34,846 nucleotides of DNA, taken from CALFER01 sp964472395. GTDB taxonomy: Bacteria; CSSED10-310; CALFER01. Below are positions 7,462-16,585 of this stretch, in pieces. The stretch is from positions 1-34,846 of the forward strand of contig CAYYMM010000039.1 of the NCBI GenBank assembly GCA_964472395.1, given 5' to 3'. Under the pieces are notes generated by a model, which was not told the origin of the DNA, ran no database searches, and was given only the letters and a program-made list of their open reading frames with translations. The position numbers were made by a program, and so were the translations under genes. Position 1 is the stretch's first letter; each line of letters opens with the position of its first letter.

Positions 7462-10400
7462 GAGACCTCGCTCAGTCGCGCAATCAATTCCCGCGAGACA
7501 CCTTCTTCAAATAGGTTTTGTTCCCTGAAACGACATGCCTCCTCACGGATAGACTCATCATGCGGAGACTGGCTTAGGCGATTAAGAACCCGCCACCCGG
7601 CACTCTCAGGATCATCAGAAACCACTTCAAGCACAAACTTCAAAAAGACCTCTGATCGATCGAAATCACCCGTCAGATAACTGGCTATTCCCAGATAACG
7701 GAGCGTGTCGATATCAAAAGGCCGATCACGAAGTGAACGTTCGAGATACTCGATCGCTTGACTGTAACGACCGAGATTGAAATGACAGATACCGATTTTC
7801 ACCTTTAGATCGGTTTTCTCGGGCTCTCTCTCTGCAGCACGATTCAAATACTCCAGTGCTTCACTAAACCGGTTCTGATGCATGCGCACAGTTCCGATCC
7901 CATGCAGCACTCGTGCCGACTCGACCCCTCTGCCGATCGCTTCGAGGAAATGTTTTTCTGCATTTTGAAAGTCTCCTTTTGTGAGTGCGGCTTCACCCTG
8001 TACCACCATGTATTCAGGATTATCTGCTGCGTATGCCTCCAATACCCGATGCACATCAACCGATACGACGTCCGACGAATCGAATCGAATCTTCCAGCGC
8101 CTCGACAGGCGCAAAGCTTCAATGTAATCCAATCGTGCCCATCGAGCTCGAATCAGCCGTCGTCTGCGTTCCTCGACACCGCCGACCCGATCATCCAATA
8201 ATCGTTTTTCGAGGTTGGTTAGAATCGAATCAAGTGGGACACCGATCTCCTTCATTTCACCCAATCGAAAATCGTACTTTCCGTATCGCTCAGTCAGGAA
8301 TTGCCTTAGTGTCTCTCCTCGAATCACAAATTCACCCGGTCTCAGTGTGAAATTTCGAAGAATACCTGTCACAACTGACGGATCATACTGAATCGACTCA
8401 GTCAGCAGATCTTCAACGGGTTGCTCCGGATCGAGTAAAAGTTTCGAAAAAGCCAGATCAACGTGAAAAAACCTCCCCATGAACCCATGCGGGTCTGATG
8501 AGAGAATTGACTGGAAAGCAGCGACCCGTCGTGCCGCATCACGGCCGATCCATGCATCGATTGCACGATACTCCAACCAGTCAGGACGCGCTGCCGATGC
8601 TACCTGAACGAGCGAAGAGGTTTCGTTTACGAGATCACGTTCCTGGAGACACCTGATACCTTTCACTACCGACTGCCGATGCCAGGGCCTGTAGTACATG
8701 GCTTTCTGGTAAGCACTGTATGTCCAGGCAGGATCTTCCGATTTCTTACGATCACCACGTGCGAGCCAGTGCTCGCCAAGAACGGGAAAGCATACCAGAC
8801 AAATCAACCCCACTATTCCCAGAAGCGGTATTATAGATGAAATCTCAATCCGTCTTCCGTTCATGCCGCGCAATCGACGGATTGGAGTCCGATGCCTAGA
8901 ATGCATAGGTTCTGCAATACTCGCGAACATCACGGCGGTTACTAGACATACAGCCGGATAATATAGAGTGAAGTCAAAGAAACCAGACACGAGCATCACT
9001 GCTAAGGCACGTCCAATAAAGCGATTCTGTGAATCTGCCCTACACCGGTTGCTATTGATACCGCGCATCATTTCGAAGAGGGCGATCACGAAAACAATTA
9101 AACCAGATACTCCGAAGGTCCACGCAATTTCCAGTATCAAATTATGAAAATGTTGCCCAAGACGATCCCACACGAGCCAATTGCGGATGAACGTATAGTC
9201 GTGAGACCAGTAGTTCGTCACACCCGATACCGCAAGCGAATGTGTATGAAATCCGTGACCCAGGAACGGAGCATCCGAGAAACCCGAAACGGCAATACGC
9301 CAGATTTCAAGTCGATCTCGAATCGCGGACAGATCCGTTACCCGATACCATGTGACGACAATCGCCCCGATCAACAAAGCGATTCCAGCAATGGACGTCA
9401 GGAGCAATCCCGGATACACACAATGTCGATTCGCACCATCCAACCTTTTTTCACATGATCGACTCATCCCGACAGTTATAACAACGAGTAAACTCAGCCA
9501 ACCCGTCCGTGAAAAAGTCAGTATCAGCATGAAACCTGAAAGAGAAATCCAGCCGAGTTGAATCAGTCGTCCGGATCTTCCCGGCCGGATTGCCATTGCG
9601 AGGAAACAGCACGCGGCAAAATAAACCCCCAACGCGTTGGGATGGTTGAGCATGATCCACAGCTTGGATGTCACTGCGGTCCCGAAGGATTCCTGCTCAA
9701 TCAATGCGTAAATCCGTCGACAGACCAACCCGAAAAGCACCAGAGTTTGATAGGCTTGAAACAGCAAGAAATCCTGAATCTCATCTGTTATAGGATGATT
9801 TCTTTTCAGTATGAACAGACTGAACAAACAGGCCATCGTTGCAGTCAGAATCGAGAACGTCGGATAGAAGAAATCCGGTTGATGGCTCCATTGAACAAGC
9901 ATAGTCCCGCTGCTGATCACTGAAAATCCCAACACGCTGAGGGGAACGGTGAAACGATTCTTATCTTCGGTTTCCGCGCGTCTTGTTCTGACAAGAACTT
10001 CGATGCAGATCGTTGTCGCGCAAATGAGAGGATAAGCTGCAGCCATGGGTTGCTTATCGATGAACTGTGTGAACGAAAACGACATCATCCCATACAAAAC
10101 GAACAACCCGAGCCGCCAAGGGGCCCAATTATACCGTGATGCCACGATATCTATTACGCCAACGCTGACTCCCCAGACTGAGATGATGAGCTGTCGGTCA
10201 CGTATCCACTCACTCAGTTCCGGCTCTGTCGAATACTTCGATGTGAAGTAGAGAAAAGAAACTGCAAGCACCGCATAGGTCCAACGGAAAAGGGATCTGT
10301 TCGGACGGTGATGAATGGCCAGATCCACCACAGCGACGATACTGATGACGATCATCCCACCGATCAGCAGCGAGAATCCGAATGACGTTACAGTTCCCAG

Positions 10401-10472
10401 ATTCAGTGGAATCCATGTTGATATGATTATTGAAACACCGAGATACAAGGCGGTTGACAGACGTGCCGTCAT
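7452..10472 (-). CDS. O-antigen ligase/polymerase-like membrane protein with C-terminal TPRs
   Basis: This protein of about 1006 residues has about a dozen membrane segments in its N-terminal half. It carries the Wzy_C/O-antigen-ligase landmarks 'NHPNALGVYFA', 'LTFSRTGWLSLLV' and, in the large periplasmic loop, 'FLGHGFHTHSLAV' and 'LGQHFHNLILEIAWTFG', the conserved histidine/asparagine region. Such proteins move a lipid-linked glycan onto lipid A core or onto protein, or polymerise repeat units. The C-terminal part (about 815-960) contains TPRs. The ATG at 10472 is preferred because it lies just after the kinase stop (10486) and begins the first membrane helix. The reading extends to a GTG at 10541, which would overlap the kinase by 56 bases, with another ATG at 10520. 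The same pairing of a GT-C core with TPRs occurs in the next gene. Confidence 0.85.
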   Translation of the reverse strand: MTARLSTALYLGVSIIISTWIPLNLGTVTSFGFSLLIGGMIVISIVAVVDLAIHHRPNRSLFRWTYAVLAVSFLYFTSKYSTEPELSEWIRDRQLIISVWGVSVGVIDIVASRYNWAPWRLGLFVLYGMMSFSFTQFIDKQPMAAAYPLICATTICIEVLVRTRRAETEDKNRFTVPLSVLGFSVISSGTMLVQWSHQPDFFYPTFSILTATMACLFSLFILKRNHPITDEIQDFLLFQAYQTLVLFGLVCRRIYALIEQESFGTAVTSKLWIMLNHPNALGVYFAACCFLAMAIRPGRSGRLIQLGWISLSGFMLILTFSRTGWLSLLVVITVGMSRSCEKRLDGANRHCVYPGLLLTSIAGIALLIGAIVVTWYRVTDLSAIRDRLEIWRIAVSGFSDAPFLGHGFHTHSLAVSGVTNYWSHDYTFIRNWLVWDRLGQHFHNLILEIAWTFGVSGLIVFVIALFEMMRGINSNRCRADSQNRFIGRALAVMLVSGFFDFTLYYPAVCLVTAVMFASIAEPMHSRHRTPIRRLRGMNGRRIEISSIIPLLGIVGLICLVCFPVLGEHWLARGDRKKSEDPAWTYSAYQKAMYYRPWHRQSVVKGIRCLQERDLVNETSSLVQVASAARPDWLEYRAIDAWIGRDAARRVAAFQSILSSDPHGFMGRFFHVDLAFSKLLLDPEQPVEDLLTESIQYDPSVVTGILRNFTLRPGEFVIRGETLRQFLTERYGKYDFRLGEMKEIGVPLDSILTNLEKRLLDDRVGGVEERRRRLIRARWARLDYIEALRLSRRWKIRFDSSDVVSVDVHRVLEAYAADNPEYMVVQGEAALTKGDFQNAEKHFLEAIGRGVESARVLHGIGTVRMHQNRFSEALEYLNRAAEREPEKTDLKVKIGICHFNLGRYSQAIEYLERSLRDRPFDIDTLRYLGIASYLTGDFDRSEVFLKFVLEVVSDDPESAGWRVLNRLSQSPHDESIREEACRFREQNLFEEGVSRELIARLSEVSCR

Positions 10473-10485
10473 ACTGCTCACAATC

Positions 10486-11493
10486 TCATGCCACCCCCGC
10501 GAAATACTCGCTGAGAACATCAAACATTTCCCTGAATTCACTTACTTCAGGTTCTATCGATAACCGAGTCAGGTACGTAATCAGAGTATCCATATAAGGC
10601 ACATAGATCGGGTTGGCTCGCACAGTGGCCTGATAACCGAACGTACCGAGAGCCTTGATGTTTCTTTGAATACAAGTCAGGTAAAAACACCTGCGGAATT
10701 GTTCTTGCGTTGTATCCTTGCAAATAGACTCACGGTGAAATTGGTCGAGAAGAGCGTCGATAAACGGTTCGGGCAGCTTGACATAGGCATCACGCAGTAA
10801 GGAAGCGAGATCGTATTCGGGCAACCCCAACCGAGCATCCTGAAAATCGATTATGATGAGATCATCACCTCGGACCATGAGATTCCTTGAATGAAAATCT
10901 CGATGAACAAACACCTGAGGTTGGAGTGCCAGTTCGCGGGATAACCTGAGATACCATTCCGACAGTCGGTCAAACATTGGTGATTCCGGTCGGACACCTC
11001 GGTATCCCTGCAGAAAATGCCTGTTGAAAAACGCGAACTCCTCCATGAATTTGTCGGTATCGAATCGTCTGTGGAACGCGGGACATCGCCGATCCACACC
11101 ATCAACTGCATCCCGTTGCATCCGTAGTATCAGTTCGACTGCGAGCGGATAGAATTGTCCGATGGATGATGGTTGACTTCCGACGAGAATCTGGAGTGTG
11201 GTATCCCCGAGATCTTCCAGCAGAACCAGTCCCCGATCCGGCGCTGAAGAGATGATGTCCGGAACCGGAAGATGGACAGAAGCCAGCAGATGTTGAATTG
11301 AGAAGAAAGGATCTGATTCAGGATCAAAGGTTTGCCCCAGTTCCATAATGATGTAAGAAGAATCCCCGACTCTCGCCCGATGATAGACGCGCGTGCTCGC
11401 ATCACCCGCGAGTTTCGCGATGTAATCCGCACTTTTGCCGATCGAATCTTCCATAAATCGATTCAGATTCTCCAGTTTATGCAACGTGATCAT
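10486..11493 (-). CDS. AmgK-like sugar anomeric kinase (aminoglycoside phosphotransferase fold)
   Basis: This 335-residue cytosolic kinase has the phosphotransferase motifs HRDFHSRN (197-204, catalytic Asp199) and DFQDA (216-220, metal-binding Asp216), followed by 'YDLASLLRDAY'. That combination is typical of the AmgK group (COG3178), which phosphorylates the anomeric carbon of MurNAc/GlcNAc in peptidoglycan recycling. The gene follows a nucleotidyltransferase by 13 bases. In Pseudomonas the amgK-murU pair makes UDP-MurNAc in the same way. I chose ATG 11493 because AGGAG lies about six bases upstream. The frame stays open to 11625, but that would overlap the upstream gene by more than 100 bases. 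The substrate could be another sugar feeding the glycan genes downstream. Confidence 0.85.
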   Translation of the reverse strand: MITLHKLENLNRFMEDSIGKSADYIAKLAGDASTRVYHRARVGDSSYIIMELGQTFDPESDPFFSIQHLLASVHLPVPDIISSAPDRGLVLLEDLGDTTLQILVGSQPSSIGQFYPLAVELILRMQRDAVDGVDRRCPAFHRRFDTDKFMEEFAFFNRHFLQGYRGVRPESPMFDRLSEWYLRLSRELALQPQVFVHRDFHSRNLMVRGDDLIIIDFQDARLGLPEYDLASLLRDAYVKLPEPFIDALLDQFHRESICKDTTQEQFRRCFYLTCIQRNIKALGTFGYQATVRANPIYVPYMDTLITYLTRLSIEPEVSEFREMFDVLSEYFAGVA

Positions 11494-11506
11494 TCGATCT
11501 CCTGTA

Positions 11507-12478
11507 TCACGGCAGATGACCGATATTGATTGATTCATCCGGACCGAAGACAATGGCGTTTTCAAAGTCCATTCTTTCCCGAATCTCGATGTTGTCCCAG
11601 ACAATAGTATTCCGCAAGTGCGCACCCGAACCGATCACGCAATTCCGACCCAGTACAACGATCCCGTCAAGTTGCATATCCGGAGCGATTGTACAGCTGG
11701 AATCCTTGAATAACCATTGATCTTCATACCATACTGACACTTTTTCAGATCGGCATAATTCAGCCGCCTCTTTTTTTGTGTCCATTCTGTCTCGATGAGC
11801 CTCGAAGTATCGTTCCGGAGTGCCAGCGTCATTCCAATAACCTGCATGGCAATAAGCCTGTAAATTATATCCTTTCTGTATCATTTCGGGGTAGACCGAT
11901 TCGGTACTCGTCAGAAACCGCCTGGAATGAATAAAATCAAGATATCGGAACGACACGATCTGAACTCCAGTAAACGTTCCACCCCAAGCGTATGAACCGG
12001 AGCGGATAATGCTGTAGGGAAAACGCGTTATTCGACCGGATTCATCCGCTCCAATGACTGGGAACCCCCGTTCAGAGGAACCTGGATGCAGAGCCAAAGT
12101 CGCGTCAGCACCCAATTTTCGATGCCGGGCAATCATGATTTCAAAATCGACATCGGTCACAATATCCCCGTTCACAATAATAAAATGATCGTCTCGCAGT
12201 TGATCCCGCCATGGATAGAGTGCCCCGGCGGTCCCCAAGATGGACTCTTCGAACGAGAATTGGATGCGGAGAGGACGTAACCGACGGAGGGATGATCGAA
12301 TGGTGTGAGGCATGTGATGAAGATTGACGTAGAATTCTGAAACACCAGCGCGTTGCAGTTGCATGATGAGATGAACGATCAGTGGACGTCCGAACAACGG
12401 CATGGCCGGCTTAGCGATCCGATGAGTGATGGGTGCCATGCGCTTGCCCAAACCTGCTGCCAGAATCACCGCTTTCAT
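11507..12478 (-). CDS. Sugar-1-phosphate nucleotidyltransferase (MurU / GDP-mannose pyrophosphorylase-like)
   Basis: This 323-residue enzyme is predicted to join a sugar-1-phosphate to an NTP. The N-terminal Rossmann-like part has the activator motif 'LAAGLGKRM' (6-14), lysine in 'KPAMPLFGRPLI' (23-34), 'GTAGAL' (82-87) and the metal-binding 'NGD' (103-105). From about residue 255 hexapeptide-type repeats ('APDMQLDGIVVLGRNCVIGSG') form a left-handed beta-helix tail. True MurU lacks such a tail, whereas GDP-mannose pyrophosphorylases have one. Its partner kinase 13 bases downstream suggests the two activate one sugar in sequence. It is the first gene of the operon and has a strong GGAGGAG ribosome binding site. 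The nucleotide and sugar specificity are not settled by sequence. Confidence 0.87.
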   Translation of the reverse strand: MKAVILAAGLGKRMAPITHRIAKPAMPLFGRPLIVHLIMQLQRAGVSEFYVNLHHMPHTIRSSLRRLRPLRIQFSFEESILGTAGALYPWRDQLRDDHFIIVNGDIVTDVDFEIMIARHRKLGADATLALHPGSSERGFPVIGADESGRITRFPYSIIRSGSYAWGGTFTGVQIVSFRYLDFIHSRRFLTSTESVYPEMIQKGYNLQAYCHAGYWNDAGTPERYFEAHRDRMDTKKEAAELCRSEKVSVWYEDQWLFKDSSCTIAPDMQLDGIVVLGRNCVIGSGAHLRNTIVWDNIEIRERMDFENAIVFGPDESINIGHLP

Positions 12479-12503
12479 CTATCTCCTCCGCATCAGAATT
12501 GAC

Positions 12504-12531
12504 TTGGAATCCCGGAGCGATTGTATATAAT
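12504..12531 (+). promoter_or_regulatory. Promoter candidate for the NatA/NatB-type exporter operon
   Basis: TTGGAA (12504-12509) and a perfect TATAAT (12526-12531) are separated by 16 bases. Transcription would start near 12538, upstream of the ATG at 12602. Its -10 region overlaps that of the divergent minus-strand promoter. Confidence 0.5.
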
Positions 12532-12549
12532 AGCTGCTTGCGGATTCAA
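12522..12549 (-). promoter_or_regulatory. Divergent promoter candidate for the envelope-glycan operon
   Basis: On the minus strand TTGAAT (12549-12544) and TATACA (12527-12522) are separated by 16 bases. The start would lie near 12515, giving a leader of about 37 bases before the nucleotidyltransferase ATG at 12478. The -10 boxes of the two divergent promoters share the bases around 12522-12531, so they probably compete. Confidence 0.42.
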
Positions 12550-12601
12550 TGAAATTCCGCATACCTTCAGGATTCTCGCGCGGATTGGATCGTTTACTTT
12601 C

Positions 12602-13828
12602 ATGAACAGAATCATCACCGTCGTTAGAAAAGAACTACTTTCATTTTTTCGCGATCATCACACCCTGCTATACTCTCTTCTCTTCCCGATCATCCTTTAT
12701 CCTGTCACCTTCTGGATCATGAATCAGATCATGTTGCTCCAGCAGGGAGATCTCGAAAAGCAAGCCACGCGTGTTGCATTTCAGGAATCGAGTTTTGATC
12801 GGCTCGCAATACGCCTGCTCGAAGATTCCCGCTTCGAGCTTCGGCCAGATCTTCTCAGAGACCCGGTTCCGGACGCCCGCTCCCTTAGCGAGTTGAATTT
12901 GGATATTGTGATTCGTCCCCTCCAATGCACGCCGGATATCCGCTTAGAGTTGATTTACGATCAGGCGGTCGAGCGTTCGATCGAGGCAAAAAAACGACTG
13001 GATGATCTGATCGACAAGATCCGTGAGGAGTTGCTGCTTGAGACCAGCGGGATGAGTTTGGATTCGTTTCCATCCTTCGAGATTATTCCGATTGATACAG
13101 CTTCCGTTGCAAAACGATCGACGTTCCTCATCGGCGCCATTCTTCCGATGATCATCGTCATCATCACCCTGATGGGCGGATTGTATCCGTCGATCGAGGT
13201 GATCGTGAGCGAACGCGAACGCAACACCCTTGAAACGTCGCTCCTGGCACCCATCTCCAGAACTCAGCTGTTGGCTGGCAAGTTCATCGCCGTCGTCATC
13301 ATGTCGATGCTCTCGGTTTTCTTGAATGTCATTTCCATCCTGCTTACATTGAAACACACGTTGTTTATGGCTGATGAGTTTCAGGACATGCAATTCACCC
13401 TGCCGTTGAATTCAATCCCTGCCATCCTTCTGGGTTCTCTTTTGATTTCTATCATCTTCAACGCGTTGATGGTATTCCTGGCCTCCTTCGCGCGCAATTT
13501 TAAAGAAGGTCAGAGCTATGTGATCTTGGTGTACATGCTGGGTTTTCAACCAGCGGTCGTAGCTGCCCTGCCGGGCACAAAATTCACTCCTACAACAGCG
13601 CTCATTCCCGTCACCAACATCGCGCTGTTTTTCCGTGATGCAATACGCGGGGAACTGACGATTATTCCCTCGGTCATCACCTTGTCCATGCTGACGGTTC
13701 TAGCCACAGCCTTCCTTCTAGCCGCTCGTCTATTCATCAGCCGGGAAACATTCGTGTATCGACCTGAGAAGGACGCGACGAAAAAAAAGCGAGCTTTTCG
13801 GATCCCGTGGCGGACGATGCGGAGGTAG
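12602..13828 (+). CDS. ABC-2 type transporter permease, NatB-like
   Basis: This protein of about 408 residues has an N-terminal 'VVRKELLSFFRDHHTLL' amphipathic helix and a first membrane helix. An extracytoplasmic domain of roughly 150 residues comes next, then about five further membrane helices and a basic C-terminus. This is the NatB/ABC2_membrane_3 architecture, which includes the coupling segment 'SERERNTLETSLLAPISRTQLLAGKF'. It is predicted to be one half of an exporter with the ATPase at 13835 and the second permease at 14584. ATG 12602 is chosen because upstream codons of the open frame run through the promoter -10 box and begin with TTG at 12521. No strong ribosome binding site is visible. 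The substrate is unknown; sodium or a peptide are only family precedents. Confidence 0.88.
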   Translation: MNRIITVVRKELLSFFRDHHTLLYSLLFPIILYPVTFWIMNQIMLLQQGDLEKQATRVAFQESSFDRLAIRLLEDSRFELRPDLLRDPVPDARSLSELNLDIVIRPLQCTPDIRLELIYDQAVERSIEAKKRLDDLIDKIREELLLETSGMSLDSFPSFEIIPIDTASVAKRSTFLIGAILPMIIVIITLMGGLYPSIEVIVSERERNTLETSLLAPISRTQLLAGKFIAVVIMSMLSVFLNVISILLTLKHTLFMADEFQDMQFTLPLNSIPAILLGSLLISIIFNALMVFLASFARNFKEGQSYVILVYMLGFQPAVVAALPGTKFTPTTALIPVTNIALFFRDAIRGELTIIPSVITLSMLTVLATAFLLAARLFISRETFVYRPEKDATKKKRAFRIPWRTMRR

Positions 13829-13834
13829 CCCAGA

Positions 13835-14587
13835 GTGATCCATGTGAAAGAAATCACCAAAGTGTTCAAGGACCCACAACGGAAAGAGTTTCGAGCCGTG
13901 GACGGGATCTCGTTCGAATGTAAACCTGGAGAAATTTTCGGATTACTCGGCCCCAACGGCGCCGGTAAGACGACGACACTCAGGATGTTGTCTACGCTGC
14001 TGACACCTTCGGAGGGAACAGCGGTGATTAACGGATTTGATATTCGACTCGATCCGGATCGGGTTCGCGCTTCGATCGGTTTTTTATCCTCGACCACCGG
14101 CTTGTACCCCCGATTGACCCCGCGCGAAATTCTAATGTTCTTCGGACGCCTGAGTGGATATTCTGCGGAGCGGGCCCGGGCGCGTGCCGACGAATTGATC
14201 GATGTCCATGGAATCCGTGAGTATGCTCAGGTTCGTTGTGAAAAGCTGTCCTCCGGGATGAAACAAAAAGTTTCCATCGCCCGGGCAACCATTACCGACC
14301 CTCCTGTGCTGATCTTTGACGAACCGACAGTTGGACTCGATGTTCTGGCGGCAGCTCAGACGCTCAAGGCTGTCGAGGATCATCGATGCAAGGGCAAGTG
14401 CATTCTCTACTCGACGCATATCATGAGTGAAGCCGAAAAACTGTGTGACCGGATTGCCATTATCCATCAAGGAAGGATTGCCGCGATTGGATCTCTGGAT
14501 GAATTGCGGAATCAGACCGGTCACCGGTATCTCGAAGATATCTTCATTTCTCTGATCGATGGATCGGCGAACGGGAGCCAGCTTTGA
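13835..14587 (+). CDS. ABC transporter ATP-binding protein, NatA-like
   Basis: This 250-residue ATPase has Walker A 'GPNGAGKTT' (39-47), signature 'LSSGMKQK', Walker B 'VLIFDEPTVGLD' and switch histidine in 'YSTHIMSEAE'. It powers the two flanking NatB-like permeases. The start is GTG at 13835. The GGAGG that serves it overlaps the stop codon of the permease upstream, indicating coupled translation. Its 3' end overlaps the TTG start of the second permease by four bases. Confidence 0.95.
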   Translation: MIHVKEITKVFKDPQRKEFRAVDGISFECKPGEIFGLLGPNGAGKTTTLRMLSTLLTPSEGTAVINGFDIRLDPDRVRASIGFLSSTTGLYPRLTPREILMFFGRLSGYSAERARARADELIDVHGIREYAQVRCEKLSSGMKQKVSIARATITDPPVLIFDEPTVGLDVLAAAQTLKAVEDHRCKGKCILYSTHIMSEAEKLCDRIAIIHQGRIAAIGSLDELRNQTGHRYLEDIFISLIDGSANGSQL

Positions 14588-16569
14588 ATCTCAGGCACAT
14601 CAGGCTCGATCAGATCGGCGTCATCATCCGGAAAGAACTGCTCGAAACGATCCGAGAGTCAAAGATCCTGCTGACAGGAGTCATACTGCCGCTGGTGATC
14701 TATCCGCTTCTGATTTTTGGGATATCCACATTTCAGAACTTTCAAGCCGAAAAGCTCAAACACAAGGAGTATCGAGTAGGGATTGATGGAGATCGCGAGG
14801 AGCTGGATGTGTTCCTTAAAGATGCCACCAATCGTTTCAACTTCCTCGAAACCGACAATGTTTATAGGTTGATTCGAGAGCAGGCGGTGGATTTCGGCAT
14901 CGAAATTCTGACCGGAAGGCACGCGAATACCCTCCAATTCTGGATGATTTTCTCCGGGAGCAACGAGGATTCGATGCTCGGACAGCATGCTCTCGTCGAC
15001 CTCATAAATAAAAACCGGTCGGAATGGATCAGAGAGGAACTGATCCGATTGGGCATTCCGGAGGCGAGCACATCGCCCGTCACGATCACTGTGCGCGATT
15101 TGTCGACTCCCGAAACTCGCAGCGGATTCTCTCTTGGAAAAATCATCCCCTTTCTCCTCATCATGATTCTGGTCGGAGGATGCTCTTACACAGCAATCGA
15201 TCTGATAGCGGGAGAAAAAGAACGTGGGTGTTTTGAAACGCTGCTGGTGTCATCGGTCAAGCGCGAAGAAGTCATTTTCGGTAAGTTCAGCATCGTTCTG
15301 ATCGCGGGGATCGTCTCGGTGATCCTGAATCTGACCAGTATGTACATTACCATGAAACTCGGGCTGTTCCGCCCGGCGGATCCCACCGTTGAGACCGGAT
15401 TTCAGATCGATCCGGGAACGATTCTACTGGTTTTCGTCTGTCTGCTTCCCGTCGCCGTCCTCTTCTCGGCACTCTTGATCCAGTTTGCGACCCGCGCGAA
15501 GAGTTATCAACATGGTCAGATCATGCTGCTCCCGTTCTCACTCGGGGCGATCCTTCCCTGCCTCGTCGCCTTTATGCCCGGTCTGCATTCCAATTCGTTC
15601 CTCGTCGCCATTCCGGTCGCCAATACAGTCATCGTCATCAAGGAGATCATGGAAGGGAAACTCCATCTTCCGTCATTCTTCCTGATGAACTTTGCCAATC
15701 TGATCTATTCCATGGTGTTTCTCAGGATGGCAGTCCGGGCACTGGGTGAGGAGGAATCACTGGTTCGGGTGGTTCAGGATGGGGTGTCGCGGTTCGAGAT
15801 GCGACGCGACCCAGTACGCACGGGTTTGATCGGTTTCTCGATCATCTGGCTCATGATGTACTTCGTCATGGCACCCTTTCAGGCATACATGCCGGTCACG
15901 GGACTCCTGGTCACATTGTGGGGTCTGATGCTGCTGTCAACCTGGGTGTTGCTGCGAGTCCTCGAACTTCCACTCCGATCAACACTTCGGCTGAATCGAC
16001 CAAGCGTGTTGTCTCTGCTGGCCCTCGTGTTCGCGTTACCTGGTACGATGTTCGCCGCGATGGTGATCATTCGGGTTCAGGAGATCGTGATGCCGATGCC
16101 AGAGGTATTCACCGAGGCTTTTCGGGATCTTCTCATCGACAACGATCTGCCTGTGTGGATGTCCCTCTTTACCTTTGCGGTTTCGCCGGGTATATGCGAG
16201 GAACTGCTGTTCCGGGGTGCATTGATGGGAAGCTTTTCAACCCGTGTTTCCATGCATCGTGCGGTATGGCTGTCGGCGGTCTGCTTTGCCTTGATGCACT
16301 TCAGTGTGTTCCGCTTGGCCCCCACACTCGTCATCGGATTGATTCTCGGCTATCTCGCCATGCTATCACGCTCAGTCGTCCCTGCAATGATATTGCACGC
16401 ACTATATAATGGGATCATGATCCAATCAGGCGAAGCGATTTCCGAGCGGTTTACCCTAGGCACGGCGGCGATGGGAGCGTTTGCTCTGTTGTTTTTGAGT
16501 TTGTTAATTCTACTCAGAGACTTCAGGAACAGATCCGCCGGATATGCTGCTTCCGCGAGAGCAGATTGA
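14584..16569 (+). CDS. NatB-like ABC permease fused to a CPBP-family intramembrane protease domain
   Basis: This 661-residue fusion has an N-terminal half that repeats the NatB layout: 'IRKELLETIRES', a large outer domain at about 50-185, then membrane helices with 'GEKERGCFETLLVSSVKREEVIFGKF'. The C-terminal part (about 415-640) is a CPBP (Abi/Rce1-type) glutamic protease with EELLFR at 539-544, a histidine at 572 ('ALMHFSV') and 'HALYN' at 605-609. All predicted catalytic residues are present. Rce1-like enzymes cut near membranes, so the exporter may process its own cargo. The start is TTG (14584) inside the overlap 'TTGA' with the ATPase stop, supported by GGGAG six bases upstream. Similar fusions are known in other environmental bacteria. 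Confidence 0.9.
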   Translation: MNLRHIRLDQIGVIIRKELLETIRESKILLTGVILPLVIYPLLIFGISTFQNFQAEKLKHKEYRVGIDGDREELDVFLKDATNRFNFLETDNVYRLIREQAVDFGIEILTGRHANTLQFWMIFSGSNEDSMLGQHALVDLINKNRSEWIREELIRLGIPEASTSPVTITVRDLSTPETRSGFSLGKIIPFLLIMILVGGCSYTAIDLIAGEKERGCFETLLVSSVKREEVIFGKFSIVLIAGIVSVILNLTSMYITMKLGLFRPADPTVETGFQIDPGTILLVFVCLLPVAVLFSALLIQFATRAKSYQHGQIMLLPFSLGAILPCLVAFMPGLHSNSFLVAIPVANTVIVIKEIMEGKLHLPSFFLMNFANLIYSMVFLRMAVRALGEEESLVRVVQDGVSRFEMRRDPVRTGLIGFSIIWLMMYFVMAPFQAYMPVTGLLVTLWGLMLLSTWVLLRVLELPLRSTLRLNRPSVLSLLALVFALPGTMFAAMVIIRVQEIVMPMPEVFTEAFRDLLIDNDLPVWMSLFTFAVSPGICEELLFRGALMGSFSTRVSMHRAVWLSAVCFALMHFSVFRLAPTLVIGLILGYLAMLSRSVVPAMILHALYNGIMIQSGEAISERFTLGTAAMGAFALLFLSLLILLRDFRNRSAGYAASARAD

Positions 16570-16585
16570 AACAGGAGATAAACAC

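Noticed and set aside
10473..10541. Longer N-terminus of the O-antigen-ligase-like gene starting at GTG 10541
   Set aside because: It would overlap the kinase gene by 56 bases and adds a polar stretch before the first membrane helix. ATG 10472 just after the kinase stop fits better, though the ribosome binding site is weak there too.
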